From Tannerella sp. (GTDB lineage: Bacteria; Bacteroidota; Bacteroidia; Bacteroidales; Tannerellaceae), in assembly GCA_031263835.1 (NCBI GenBank), contig JAISEZ010000328.1, positions 1 through 8,708 on the forward strand: DNA of 8,708 nt. The letters are read 5' to 3'. Positions 1 to 7,128 of the stretch are shown piece after piece. Positions within the stretch are counted from its first letter, which is position 1, and the number at the start of each line of letters is the position of its first letter. Made by a program: the position numbers and the translations under genes. Under the pieces are notes generated by a model. That model was not told the DNA's origin. It ran no database searches and saw only the letters and a list, made by a program, of their open reading frames with translations.

Positions 1-13
1 CCGAAACGTATGA
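1..13 (+). CDS. Possible 3' end of the upstream gene (murD expected)
   Basis: Only the last codons would be present: a frame ending R-N-V followed by TGA at 11-13. This would overlap the ftsW start by ATGA, the same junction type seen at three other places in this window. In Bacteroidota dcw clusters the gene before ftsW is usually murD. Thirteen bases cannot identify a gene, so the call rests on gene order and junction style alone. Confidence 0.25.
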
Positions 14-1311
14 AAACAGACAGAACCGATTTTGTAAAAAATTTATTCTGCGGCGACAAGGCGGTATGGTTCATCTTCCTGCTGCTGGCCGGACTCTCCC
101 TGATACTGGTCTTCAGTGCAATCAGCACCATCGCCTATTCGGCGAAATACACGGGTAATATCCTGGCGCCTTTCCTGCGCCATGCGAGGATACTGGGCGG
201 CGGCGTGCTGCTGATTCTGCTGCTGTCGCACATACATTACCGGTATTTTCCAGTAGTTGCCCTGCTTCTGGTCCTGCCCGTCGCCCTCGCGACGCTCATC
301 GCCGTGTATTTCATCGGCGACAGCGTGAACGAGGCTTCCCGGTTCATCACCCTCTTCGGCATCCCGTTCCAGCCCTCCGAAGTGGGCAAGCTGGCCTGCA
401 TCGTGTACGTCGCTTCCCTGTTGAGCATGCGGCGGCGATTTTCCAGCGAAAAGAAACTGTTCAAATGGATTCTTCTGGTGGTACTGCCCGTGTGCGGGCT
501 GATATTCCCCTTCAACCTGTCCACGGCCGTCCTGCTGGGCGGCGTATGTTTCCTGATGATGTTCATCGGTCAGGTTCCGTACAGGCTGCTGGGCAAGCTG
601 CTGTTCTGGCTGACCGTGGTGGGTGCGGCGTTTGTGTTTGTCCTGGCCGTGACGCCGGAGGAAACCGTCAGAAAATATATCCCCCGCGCCCAGACGTGGA
701 AAAAGCGAACCGACACGTTTTTCGGCTCCAGGCCGAAAGTGGACGACAAGACGTATTTCATCCCCTCGGAGGACGAATACCAGATTTCGCACGCCAAGGC
801 CGCCATCGCTTCGAGCGGGCTTTTCTGGGGCAAAGGCCCCGGGCGGAGCGAGCAGCGGGACTATCTGCCCCAGGCGTATTCCGACTTCATCTACTCCATT
901 TCCATCGAGGAACTGGGCATCCTCCCCGGGGGGCTTGGCCTCCTGCTGCTCTATATCATGCTGATGGTGCGGGTCGGCGTGATTGCCCGCAGATGCAGGG
1001 GGCTTTTCCCCAAATACCTGGTCATCGGATGCGGGCTGATTATCGTCGTTCAGGCGCTGGTGCACATGGCCGTCAACGTGGGGCTGATGCCGGTGACGGG
1101 GCAGCCGTTGCCCCTGATTAGCAGGGGTGGAACATCGACCCTGCTGACGTGCGCCTACATCGGCATGATTCTCAGCGTAAGTCGTTTCGGCGCCGAGATG
1201 GACGAGCCGGACGACGGGGAATCGGAAGAAGAAGATTTGCCGGAGGAAATAGAGCCGGATTCGGAAATAAATCCTATATTCGCCCCAGAATCAATTGTAT
1301 CTGAGGAATGA
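10..1311 (+). CDS. ftsW: FtsW, septal peptidoglycan glycosyltransferase (SEDS family)
   Basis: FtsW is an inner-membrane SEDS protein that polymerises lipid II into septal glycan together with the class B PBP FtsI. The 433-residue protein has a short cytoplasmic N-terminus and then multiple hydrophobic segments (about 18-42, 61-73, 80-103, 124-140, 152-188, 194-214, 303-325, 334-360, 376-391). SEDS signatures are visible: QPSEVGKLA at 121-129, AYSDFIYS at 289-296 with D292 at the position of the essential extracellular-loop aspartate, and GQPLPLISRGGTS at 364-376. The last 38 residues form a strongly acidic cytoplasmic tail, which is not a general SEDS feature. Its location between a likely murD and murG fits FtsW rather than RodA. 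The start at 10 is the first ATG and possibly overlaps the upstream stop; the stop overlaps the murG start. Length is slightly above the usual 380-420 because of the tail. Confidence 0.95.
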   Translation: MKTDRTDFVKNLFCGDKAVWFIFLLLAGLSLILVFSAISTIAYSAKYTGNILAPFLRHARILGGGVLLILLLSHIHYRYFPVVALLLVLPVALATLIAVYFIGDSVNEASRFITLFGIPFQPSEVGKLACIVYVASLLSMRRRFSSEKKLFKWILLVVLPVCGLIFPFNLSTAVLLGGVCFLMMFIGQVPYRLLGKLLFWLTVVGAAFVFVLAVTPEETVRKYIPRAQTWKKRTDTFFGSRPKVDDKTYFIPSEDEYQISHAKAAIASSGLFWGKGPGRSEQRDYLPQAYSDFIYSISIEELGILPGGLGLLLLYIMLMVRVGVIARRCRGLFPKYLVIGCGLIIVVQALVHMAVNVGLMPVTGQPLPLISRGGTSTLLTCAYIGMILSVSRFGAEMDEPDDGESEEEDLPEEIEPDSEINPIFAPESIVSEE

Positions 1312-3962
1312 AATCATACCGGGTCATCATCAGCGGCGGCGGAACGGGCGGACATATTTTCCCGGCCATTGCCATAGCCGACGCCTTCAGGCAGCGTTTT
1401 CCCGCGGCGGAAATCCTGTTTGTCGGCGCGGACAGCCGCATGGAAATGGAACGGGTGCCAGCTGCCGGATACCGGATTGTCGGCCTGCCGGTCAGCGGAT
1501 TGAACCGGCGTCACAAGCTGAAAAACATTTCCGTGCTGTTTCGGCTGTTCAAAAGCCTGCGGATGGCGAAAAAACTGCTGCGCGAATACCGGCCCGACGC
1601 GGTCGTCGGCGTCGGAGGCTATGCCGCCGGCCCGACGCTCTGGGCGGCTTCCTCGCTGCGTATCCCGACACTGATTCAGGAGCAGAACTCGTATGCCGGA
1701 ATCACCAACAAGTGGCTGGGGAAACGGGTGGACACGATTTGCGTAGCCTATGAGGGCATGGAGCGGTTTTTCCCTGCACGGAAGATAGTCCTCACCGGCA
1801 ATCCCGTGCGCAGGGAACTGGAAAAGTCCGTCGAAGACAGACGGGAGGCGCTGGCTTATTTCCATTTGTCGGAGGGAAAAAAGACCGTGCTGGCGCTCGG
1901 CGGAAGTCTGGGCGCACGCACCCTCAACAATGGCCTGATGAACGGACTGGAACGCCTGCTGGACGCCGGTGTTCAGGTAATCTGGCAGACGGGGCGCAAT
2001 TATTACGACCTTGTCCGGCAGCAGCTGGAAGGGAAGGATACCCGGAACCTGCTCCGGTATTCCGGTTTCATTTCGCGCATGGATTATGCCTATACCGCAG
2101 CGGATTTGGTGGTATCGCGTGCCGGCGCCGGTTCCGTTTCCGAGTGCTGCCTGCTGAAAAAACCGGTACTGCTGATTCCTTCGCCCAATGTGGCGGAAGA
2201 CCATCAGACCAAAAACGCACAGGCCGTGGTCAGCCGGGGCGCCGCCGCGATGCTGGCGGACGGGGAGGCGGAAACGCAACTGGTCGACCGTGTGTTAAAT
2301 CTTCTGCACGACCCGGAACGCCTGCATTCGTTCGGCGAGCATATCGGCCGGCTGGCGTATCCCCGCAGTGCGGAACGCATTGTGGATGAACTGGTGAAAC
2401 TGATAACGGCGGCGGCGCCCGATGATTCGGCACAGGTGCACAATGATTCAGCACAGGTGCGCAGTGATTCAGCACAGGTGCGCAACAGTTCAGCACAGGT
2501 GCGCAATGATTCAGCACAGGTGCGCAACGGTTCAGCACAGGTGCGCAGTGATTCAGCACAGGTGCGCGACGGTTCAGCACAGGTGCGCGAAACCATGCCG
2601 CGCAGGGTATATTTCATCGGAGCCGGCGGTATCGGGATGAGTGCGCTGGTTCGTTATTTCCGTTCCAGGGGCGCAGCCGTGGCGGGATACGACCGGACGC
2701 CGTCCGCCCTGACCGAACAGCTGGTGCGGGAAGGCGCCGACCTTCACTTTACGGACGACCCGCAGCTGATTCCCCCGGATTTCAGGTCGCCCGGAGACAC
2801 GCCGGTCATCTATACGCCGGCCGTGCCCGAATCACATGCGGAACTGACGTATTTCCGCACGCAGGGCCATGAAGTGCTCAAGCGTTCGCAGGCGCTGGGG
2901 CTGATTACCCGCTCGCAGCGGGGACTGTGCATTGCCGGGACGCACGGGAAAACGACCGTCTCGTCCATGACGGCGCATCTCCTGCAACAGTCTTCCGCCG
3001 GCTGCAACGCCTTCCTGGGCGGCATCCTGAAAAATACGGGCAGTAACCTGATGCTGTCCGGACATTCCGACCTGACGGTGATTGAAGCCGACGAGTACGA
3101 CCGCTCCTTTCATCACCTGTCGCCCTGGATGGCGGTCGTTACGTATGTTGACCCCGACCATCTGGACATCTACGACACCGCCGGGGCCTACCGCGAAAGT
3201 TTTGAAATCTTCACCTCGCTGATACGTCCGGGAGGCGCGCTGATTGTGAAGTCCGGCCTCGACTTCACGCCGCGGCTGCAACCCGGCGTCCGGCTCTACA
3301 CGTATTCGATGACGGACGGAGGGGCCGATTTTCATGCGGAAAACATCCGCACCGGCAACGGAGAAATCCGTTTTGACTGGGTGGCGCCCTCTGCGCGTGT
3401 GGAAGACATACAGCTGGGCGTGCCGGTGAAAATCAATGTCGAAAATGCCGTTGCCGCCATTGCAACGGCCTGGCTGAACGGCGTTACCGGCGATGAAATC
3501 CGGGCGGCAATGCAGTCGTATGCCGGCGTGGAGCGCCGTTTCGACGTCCGCCTCAAAAAGGAGCACATCGTCCTGATTGACGATTACGCCCATCATCCGG
3601 AAGAGTTGAAAAACAGCATCCTGTCCGTAAAGGAACTGTACGCCGGACGGAAGGTGACCGGCATTTTCCAGCCGCACCTCTACACCCGGACGCGCGATTT
3701 TGCGGCCGCCTTTGCCGAAAGCCTCTCGCTGCTGGACGAACTGATTTTGCTGGACATTTATCCGGCTCGCGAAGAACCGATTCCGGGCGTGACTTCCCGG
3801 CTGATTTTCGACCGGGTGACCGTTCCGGTGAAAACGCTCTGCACGAAAGCGCAACTGCCTGCACTTATTTCCGCCGGAACTTACGAAGTCGTCCTGACGC
3901 TCGGCGCCGGCGATATTGACCGTCTGGTCGAACCGGTGAAACAAATCCTCGAACGAAAATGA
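1308..3962 (+). CDS. murG-murC: MurG-MurC fusion: lipid II synthase (GlcNAc transferase) joined to UDP-MurNAc:L-alanine ligase
   Basis: A single 884-residue frame contains two complete cell wall enzymes. Residues 1-371 are MurG, which transfers GlcNAc to lipid I on the inner face of the membrane. Visible motifs are GGGTGGH (10-16, glycine loop and conserved His), GVGGYAAGP (101-109), QEQN (124-127), GGSLGA (198-203), RAGAGSVSE (271-279) and EDHQTKNA (297-304). Residues 372-427 are eight copies of a heptad of the form NDSAQVR. Residues 430-884 are MurC, which ligates L-Ala to UDP-MurNAc using ATP. Its motifs are GAGGIGMS (438-445), the P-loop GTHGKTT (544-550), EADEYDRSF, DPDHLDIY and DDYAHHPEE (758-766). 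Each half is full length for its family, so this is not a truncation. M430 (ATG at 2595) is probably the ancestral MurC start and could still initiate. MurC-Ddl and MurE-MurF fusions are known; I do not recall a MurG-MurC one. The frame starts and ends in ATGA overlaps with ftsW and ftsQ. Confidence 0.93.
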   Translation: MKSYRVIISGGGTGGHIFPAIAIADAFRQRFPAAEILFVGADSRMEMERVPAAGYRIVGLPVSGLNRRHKLKNISVLFRLFKSLRMAKKLLREYRPDAVVGVGGYAAGPTLWAASSLRIPTLIQEQNSYAGITNKWLGKRVDTICVAYEGMERFFPARKIVLTGNPVRRELEKSVEDRREALAYFHLSEGKKTVLALGGSLGARTLNNGLMNGLERLLDAGVQVIWQTGRNYYDLVRQQLEGKDTRNLLRYSGFISRMDYAYTAADLVVSRAGAGSVSECCLLKKPVLLIPSPNVAEDHQTKNAQAVVSRGAAAMLADGEAETQLVDRVLNLLHDPERLHSFGEHIGRLAYPRSAERIVDELVKLITAAAPDDSAQVHNDSAQVRSDSAQVRNSSAQVRNDSAQVRNGSAQVRSDSAQVRDGSAQVRETMPRRVYFIGAGGIGMSALVRYFRSRGAAVAGYDRTPSALTEQLVREGADLHFTDDPQLIPPDFRSPGDTPVIYTPAVPESHAELTYFRTQGHEVLKRSQALGLITRSQRGLCIAGTHGKTTVSSMTAHLLQQSSAGCNAFLGGILKNTGSNLMLSGHSDLTVIEADEYDRSFHHLSPWMAVVTYVDPDHLDIYDTAGAYRESFEIFTSLIRPGGALIVKSGLDFTPRLQPGVRLYTYSMTDGGADFHAENIRTGNGEIRFDWVAPSARVEDIQLGVPVKINVENAVAAIATAWLNGVTGDEIRAAMQSYAGVERRFDVRLKKEHIVLIDDYAHHPEELKNSILSVKELYAGRKVTGIFQPHLYTRTRDFAAAFAESLSLLDELILLDIYPAREEPIPGVTSRLIFDRVTVPVKTLCTKAQLPALISAGTYEVVLTLGAGDIDRLVEPVKQILERK
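2421..2588 (+). repeat. Eight in-frame 21-bp tandem repeats encoding the MurG-MurC linker
   Basis: Eight contiguous 21-bp units begin at 2421, 2442, 2463, 2484, 2505, 2526, 2547 and 2568. Units 2-8 share an invariant 16-bp core, TTCAGCACAGGTGCGC, preceded by a variable 5-nt spacer of pattern RRYRR. Unit 1 differs from the core at two bases (TCG for TCA, CAC for CGC). Every difference among the eight units is a transition. Units 2 and 5 are identical, as are units 3 and 7, which suggests recent duplication or homogenisation. The core holds a short inverted repeat, GCAC-AG-GTGC. The unit encodes heptads such as NDSAQVR, and because 21 is a multiple of three, copy-number change keeps the frame. 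The peptide is polar and its A/V spacing does not fit a coiled coil, so a flexible spacer is the simplest reading. Confidence 0.95.
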
Positions 3963-4687
3963 AACGCATCCTCTCCATCGCCCTCGCCGTCCTTTTGTCG
4001 GCCTGTCTCGTCTTCGTCCTCTTCATCAGGCGGGAATCCGACGAGGAAGCCCTTTGCCGCAACCTGATTGTAGTCGTTCGCGACAGCGTGAACCGACCGT
4101 TCCTGCATGAAAGCGAAATCGTGACGCTGCTGAAAAACGCGCGGCTCTATCCGGTCAACCGTCCCGTCCACCGCATCAATACGGACACCATCGAAAAGGT
4201 GATTGCCAAAAACGAACTCGTCGCAACGGTCAACGCCTATAAAACATCGTCCGGCAACGTGAAAATTGAAATTACGCAAAAAATGCCCATCCTGCGCGTA
4301 TTCGACAGCAAGGGAAGCTACTATGTGGACGACGCGGGACGGGTGATGCCGGCTGATTATCGCTATGCGACCCGCTTGCCGGTGGCCAGCGGAAAGATAG
4401 AAAAATCGTTCGCAACGACCGGGTTATTCGAATTTGCATTATTTTTGCAGAAAAATAAGTTCTGGAATCATCAGATTGAACAGATTTACGTTCATTCGGA
4501 ACGGGAAGTGGAGCTGGTACCGCGCGCGGGCAACTGCCGAATCATGCTGGGCAGTCTCGACGATTTCAGGACAAAACTGGAACACTTGCAGCTGTTTTAT
4601 GAGCAGGCGATTCCAAAGATTGGATGGGAAAAATATGAAACAATAAATTTGAAATACAGAAACCAGATTGTCTGTACGAAAAAATAA
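3959..4687 (+). CDS. ftsQ: FtsQ/DivIB-type cell division protein
   Basis: This is a bitopic inner-membrane protein of the divisome core, which in other bacteria recruits FtsB/FtsL and links them to the septal synthases. The 242-residue product has a short basic N-terminus (MKR), one transmembrane helix (about 4-23), a POTRA-like region (about 34-112) and a beta-domain (about 113-240). The C-terminus contains INLKYRNQIVCTKK (229-242), which resembles the end of Bacteroidota FtsQ proteins. Sequence conservation in the family is low, so length, topology and the position between murC and ftsA carry much of the weight. The start ATG overlaps the murC stop by ATGA, implying translational coupling. 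An LSAC string at 13-16 resembles a lipobox, but hydrophobic residues continue past the Cys, so a membrane anchor is more likely. Size agrees with Bacteroidota relatives. Confidence 0.88.
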   Translation: MKRILSIALAVLLSACLVFVLFIRRESDEEALCRNLIVVVRDSVNRPFLHESEIVTLLKNARLYPVNRPVHRINTDTIEKVIAKNELVATVNAYKTSSGNVKIEITQKMPILRVFDSKGSYYVDDAGRVMPADYRYATRLPVASGKIEKSFATTGLFEFALFLQKNKFWNHQIEQIYVHSEREVELVPRAGNCRIMLGSLDDFRTKLEHLQLFYEQAIPKIGWEKYETINLKYRNQIVCTKK

Positions 4688-4694
4688 AGGTAGA

Positions 4695-6104
4695 ATGGCA
4701 GATGCAAAATACATAGTCGTCATTGACATGGAAACCTCCCGCTTCGTCGGCATGGTGGGGAAAAAGAATGAAGACGGGACGGTATCCGTCGTGACCGCAG
4801 AAGAAGAAAACGCCGGCGACAGCGTCCGCCGGGGGAACGTATATCACAAGGAATCAACCGGCATGTCGATGAAGCGGCTGGTTGAAAAGCTGAAAAACAA
4901 AATGGCGGACAAGCTGCCCGATTACAGGATTGAAAAAGTGTACGTCGGCGTCGGAGGTCAATCGCTCCATTCCATCAAGCACATGGAAATGAAACATCTT
5001 GCTTTGAACGCAACCGTTTCTGAGAACGACCTCCGCGCGCTGGACGAGCAGTGTCGCGCCTTCCGTCCGGAAATGGATGTAGCGGGGATTGCTCCGCCGG
5101 TCTATTACGTGGACAGCAAACGGGTGGAGCAGCCGGAAGGACTGCCCGCCAGGCAGATTGAAGCGCATTACGGGCTGATTGTCGGGCAACCCGTCCGGAA
5201 TCAGGTCACGGGTTGTATGGAACTCGCCCGCCTTTCGCTGGCGGGGCTGCTTGTTTCGCCGCTGGCGCTGGCCGAGGCCACGCTTGGCCGGGAAGAAAAG
5301 GAAGCCGGTTGCGTGCAGATTGGTTTCCATGCCGGCGTGACGTCGGTTGCGGTTTACCGGCAGGGTACGCTGGCGCACCTGTCGGTGATTCCCCTGAGCC
5401 TCCAGCTGATTACCAAAGACTTGATGACGGCGCTGAATGTGAGGGAACCGGATGCCGAATGGCTGAAGACCACCTACGGTCTTTCCCTGACCGGGAAAGG
5501 AAAGAACGCCGACCGGCAGGAAAAAATCACCATCGACGACCGGGAAATAGACCCGGAACGCCTGAGCGCCCTTATCGAGGGGCGCGTGAAGGAGATTGTA
5601 GAGAATGTGTACAGGCAAGTCCAGCTAACCGGCGATATTGCCTCGTTAGAGGCCGGAATCGTGCTGGCCGGCAGGGTTTCCGGCCTGACAAAACTGCCGG
5701 AACTGCTTCAGCAGCGGTTCAACCTGGAAGTCACTTACGCGACCGTCCGGGAAGAATGTCTGGAAAGAAACGGGGACAGAACCGGCAACGACCCGAATTA
5801 TATGACGGCCGTCAGCCTGTTGATTCAGGCTACGGAGAACTGCCTGCAGTACATTCCGCCTTACGTTGTTCCGGAAGAACCGAAACCGGTTGAAACGCCG
5901 GATGTGGTGCAAACGCCGCAACGCGGGGGGGGTACGGCAGGACAGGACCCGTTAGGGCCATTCGGCGGCTCCGACGGAGGAATAAACGAACCCAAATCCA
6001 CAGGATTAGATAAACTCTTTAAAAGGATAAAGGAAATAGACTTTTTTATGGATGACCGGGAAATGAGAAAAACAAAAAAACCGAAAAATGAGCCTGGAAA
6101 ATAA
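4695..6104 (+). CDS. ftsA: FtsA, divergent actin-fold membrane anchor for FtsZ
   Basis: FtsA normally binds ATP, polymerises on the membrane, and tethers FtsZ through its conserved C-terminal peptide. I chose the ATG at 4695 (469 residues, beginning MADAKYIVVID) over the one at 4668. The later start has AAAGG four bases upstream, avoids overlap with ftsQ, and matches the usual N-terminus of the family. Family features include VRRGNVYH (44-51), YVGVGGQSLHSIKH (83-96), IEAHYGLIVG (155-164) and KEAGC (202-206). The three nucleotide-site motifs look degenerate. Phosphate-1 reads DMETS (11-15), with Glu where Gly is usual. Phosphate-2 reads GFHAGVTS (210-217) in place of a DFGAGTTT-type motif. The adenosine motif reads AGRVSG (325-330) in place of a TGGGA-type motif. 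A likely amphipathic membrane helix lies at 435-453, after a Pro/Gly-rich linker. The 3' end overlaps the next gene by 17 nt. Confidence 0.92.
   Translation: MADAKYIVVIDMETSRFVGMVGKKNEDGTVSVVTAEEENAGDSVRRGNVYHKESTGMSMKRLVEKLKNKMADKLPDYRIEKVYVGVGGQSLHSIKHMEMKHLALNATVSENDLRALDEQCRAFRPEMDVAGIAPPVYYVDSKRVEQPEGLPARQIEAHYGLIVGQPVRNQVTGCMELARLSLAGLLVSPLALAEATLGREEKEAGCVQIGFHAGVTSVAVYRQGTLAHLSVIPLSLQLITKDLMTALNVREPDAEWLKTTYGLSLTGKGKNADRQEKITIDDREIDPERLSALIEGRVKEIVENVYRQVQLTGDIASLEAGIVLAGRVSGLTKLPELLQQRFNLEVTYATVREECLERNGDRTGNDPNYMTAVSLLIQATENCLQYIPPYVVPEEPKPVETPDVVQTPQRGGGTAGQDPLGPFGGSDGGINEPKSTGLDKLFKRIKEIDFFMDDREMRKTKKPKNEPGK
5925..5932 (+). repeat. G8 homopolymer tract inside ftsA
   Basis: Eight consecutive G lie in the ftsA linker and encode Gly411-Gly413 in the 469-residue numbering. 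The tract is upstream of the putative membrane-targeting helix. Loss of one G would put a TAG in frame about ten codons later. Gain of one would lead to a TAA (within GATTAGATAA, near 6009) about 30 codons on. Either change would remove the helix. Such tracts are prone to slippage; whether this one varies is not known. Confidence 0.6.
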
Positions 6105-7128
6105 ATCAAACGGGGCATCATCGTTTCAATCACCGGCGACGGATACGGAAAAAATCATCAAAGTGATTGGCGTCGGCGGCGGTGCCGGAAACGTGGTGAA
6201 ACACATGTATAAGGAAGGCATACACGGCGTCTCGTTCGTGCTGTGCAATAGGGATAAGCAGCACATGGAAAATTCCGACATACCGGTCAAAATCCTGCTG
6301 AATAACTGCTTCGCGGAAAGCTGCGAGCCGAAAAGAGCCGAAGAAGCCGCCCGAGAAAGCGAGGCAGAAATATGCTCCATGCTGAACGACGGCACCCGGA
6401 TGGCGTTTATCATGGCTACCATGGGTGGCGAAACGGGAACGGGCGCCGCGCCGGTGATTGCCGGGATTGCCCGGAAAATGGACATCCTGACGGTGGGGAT
6501 TGTGACCGTTCCTTTCCTGTTCGAAGGAAACGACCAAATCATTCGGGCGCTGGACGGCGTGGACGAAATGAGCAGGAACGTAGACGCCCTGTTCATTATC
6601 AACAGTGAATGGATAGTCAATACGGACAGGAATGCCAACAATACTATCCGGCAAGCCTTCAAACTGGTCAACGATGCGCTGATGGAGACCGTCAAAAGCA
6701 TTTTGGAACTGATTCCAGGCAACACAAACAGGCATGTCATAGCCATTGATTTTAAGGATATACAAGCTATATTGCAAGACAGCGCTATCGCTCAGGTAAG
6801 CGTTGGATACGGCGCGGGCAAAAACCGGCTGGATACGGCTATCCGGGAGGCATTAAATTCACCGTTGCTCAGCAGTATTGATTTTTCGGGAGCGAAAAGA
6901 GTCCTTATGCAAATTCAGTGCAGTTCCGACAAACGGTTTGACCTGCAGGTGGCAGAATTGGAAGAATTTAAGACATTCGAGACAGCATTTGGAAAATATA
7001 TCAACCTCCTCTGGGGGATGGCCTACGACGATTCGTTAGGAGAAAAGGTCAAATTTACGATACTCGCCTCCGGATTTAATATGACAGATATGAATATAAG
7101 ATTACATGATAAAAACGAAGAAAGATGA
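6088..7128 (+). CDS. ftsZ: Divergent tandem FtsZ paralogue, probably impaired in GTP binding
   Basis: This is a tubulin/FtsZ-fold protein of 346 residues, clearly homologous to the next gene from the start codon onward. Compared with that canonical copy, several nucleotide contacts are changed. GGGGGN is GGGAGN (30-35), and the CNTD motif is CNRD (53-56). The T3-region GLGAGNNP is absent, replaced by a segment four residues shorter (72-91). The GGGTGTG signature is GGETGTG (113-119), and NNERL is NSEWI (172-176). In the T7 loop, which completes the GTPase site of the adjacent subunit, the conserved Asn is Ala219 but Asp221 and Asp224 remain. The protein ends soon after the globular fold, so it lacks the linker and FtsA-binding tail. 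The reading frame is intact. Its start overlaps ftsA by 17 nt and its stop overlaps the next ftsZ by ATGA. It may be an accessory or regulatory subunit, or a paralogue under decay. Its second half looks richer in AT than neighbouring genes. Confidence 0.88.
   Translation: MSLENKSNGASSFQSPATDTEKIIKVIGVGGGAGNVVKHMYKEGIHGVSFVLCNRDKQHMENSDIPVKILLNNCFAESCEPKRAEEAARESEAEICSMLNDGTRMAFIMATMGGETGTGAAPVIAGIARKMDILTVGIVTVPFLFEGNDQIIRALDGVDEMSRNVDALFIINSEWIVNTDRNANNTIRQAFKLVNDALMETVKSILELIPGNTNRHVIAIDFKDIQAILQDSAIAQVSVGYGAGKNRLDTAIREALNSPLLSSIDFSGAKRVLMQIQCSSDKRFDLQVAELEEFKTFETAFGKYINLLWGMAYDDSLGEKVKFTILASGFNMTDMNIRLHDKNEER
6142..6300 (+). repeat. First copy of the best-conserved segment of the ftsZ duplication
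   Basis: This 159-nt segment aligns without gaps to 7176-7334. By hand count the two differ at about 20 positions. Ten are synonymous, and the rest change 8 of 53 codons. The pair marks a tandem gene duplication about 1 kb apart. Confidence 0.75.

Noticed and set aside
43..1065. Long reverse-strand ORF opposite ftsW, and similar ones opposite murC, ftsA and ftsZ
   Set aside because: They are antisense shadows of conserved coding sequence with low-complexity composition and no recognisable motifs.
2421..2588. CRISPR-like array (16-bp core with 5-nt spacers)
   Set aside because: Repeat and spacer lengths are far too short, the array lies in frame inside a coding sequence, and no cas genes are present.
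2204..2640. Reverse-strand and alternate-frame ORFs rich in repeats across the MurG-MurC linker
   Set aside because: They are open only because the 21-bp unit lacks stops in four of the six frames; the flanking parts are shadows of murG and murC with no recognisable domains.
3959..4030. Lipoprotein signal in FtsQ (LSAC lipobox at residues 13-16)
   Set aside because: The hydrophobic stretch continues beyond the Cys and no typical post-lipidation sequence follows; a transmembrane anchor fits FtsQ.
4668..4694. Upstream ATG at 4668 as the ftsA start
   Set aside because: It would overlap ftsQ by 20 nt and add nine residues not seen in the family; the ATG at 4695 has a better leader and a typical N-terminus.
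6074..6080. A7 run near the end of ftsA as a programmed frameshift site
   Set aside because: It sits in a Lys-rich tail a few codons from the stop, and no stimulatory structure or conserved alternative frame is evident; the A-rich context more likely serves initiation of the next gene.
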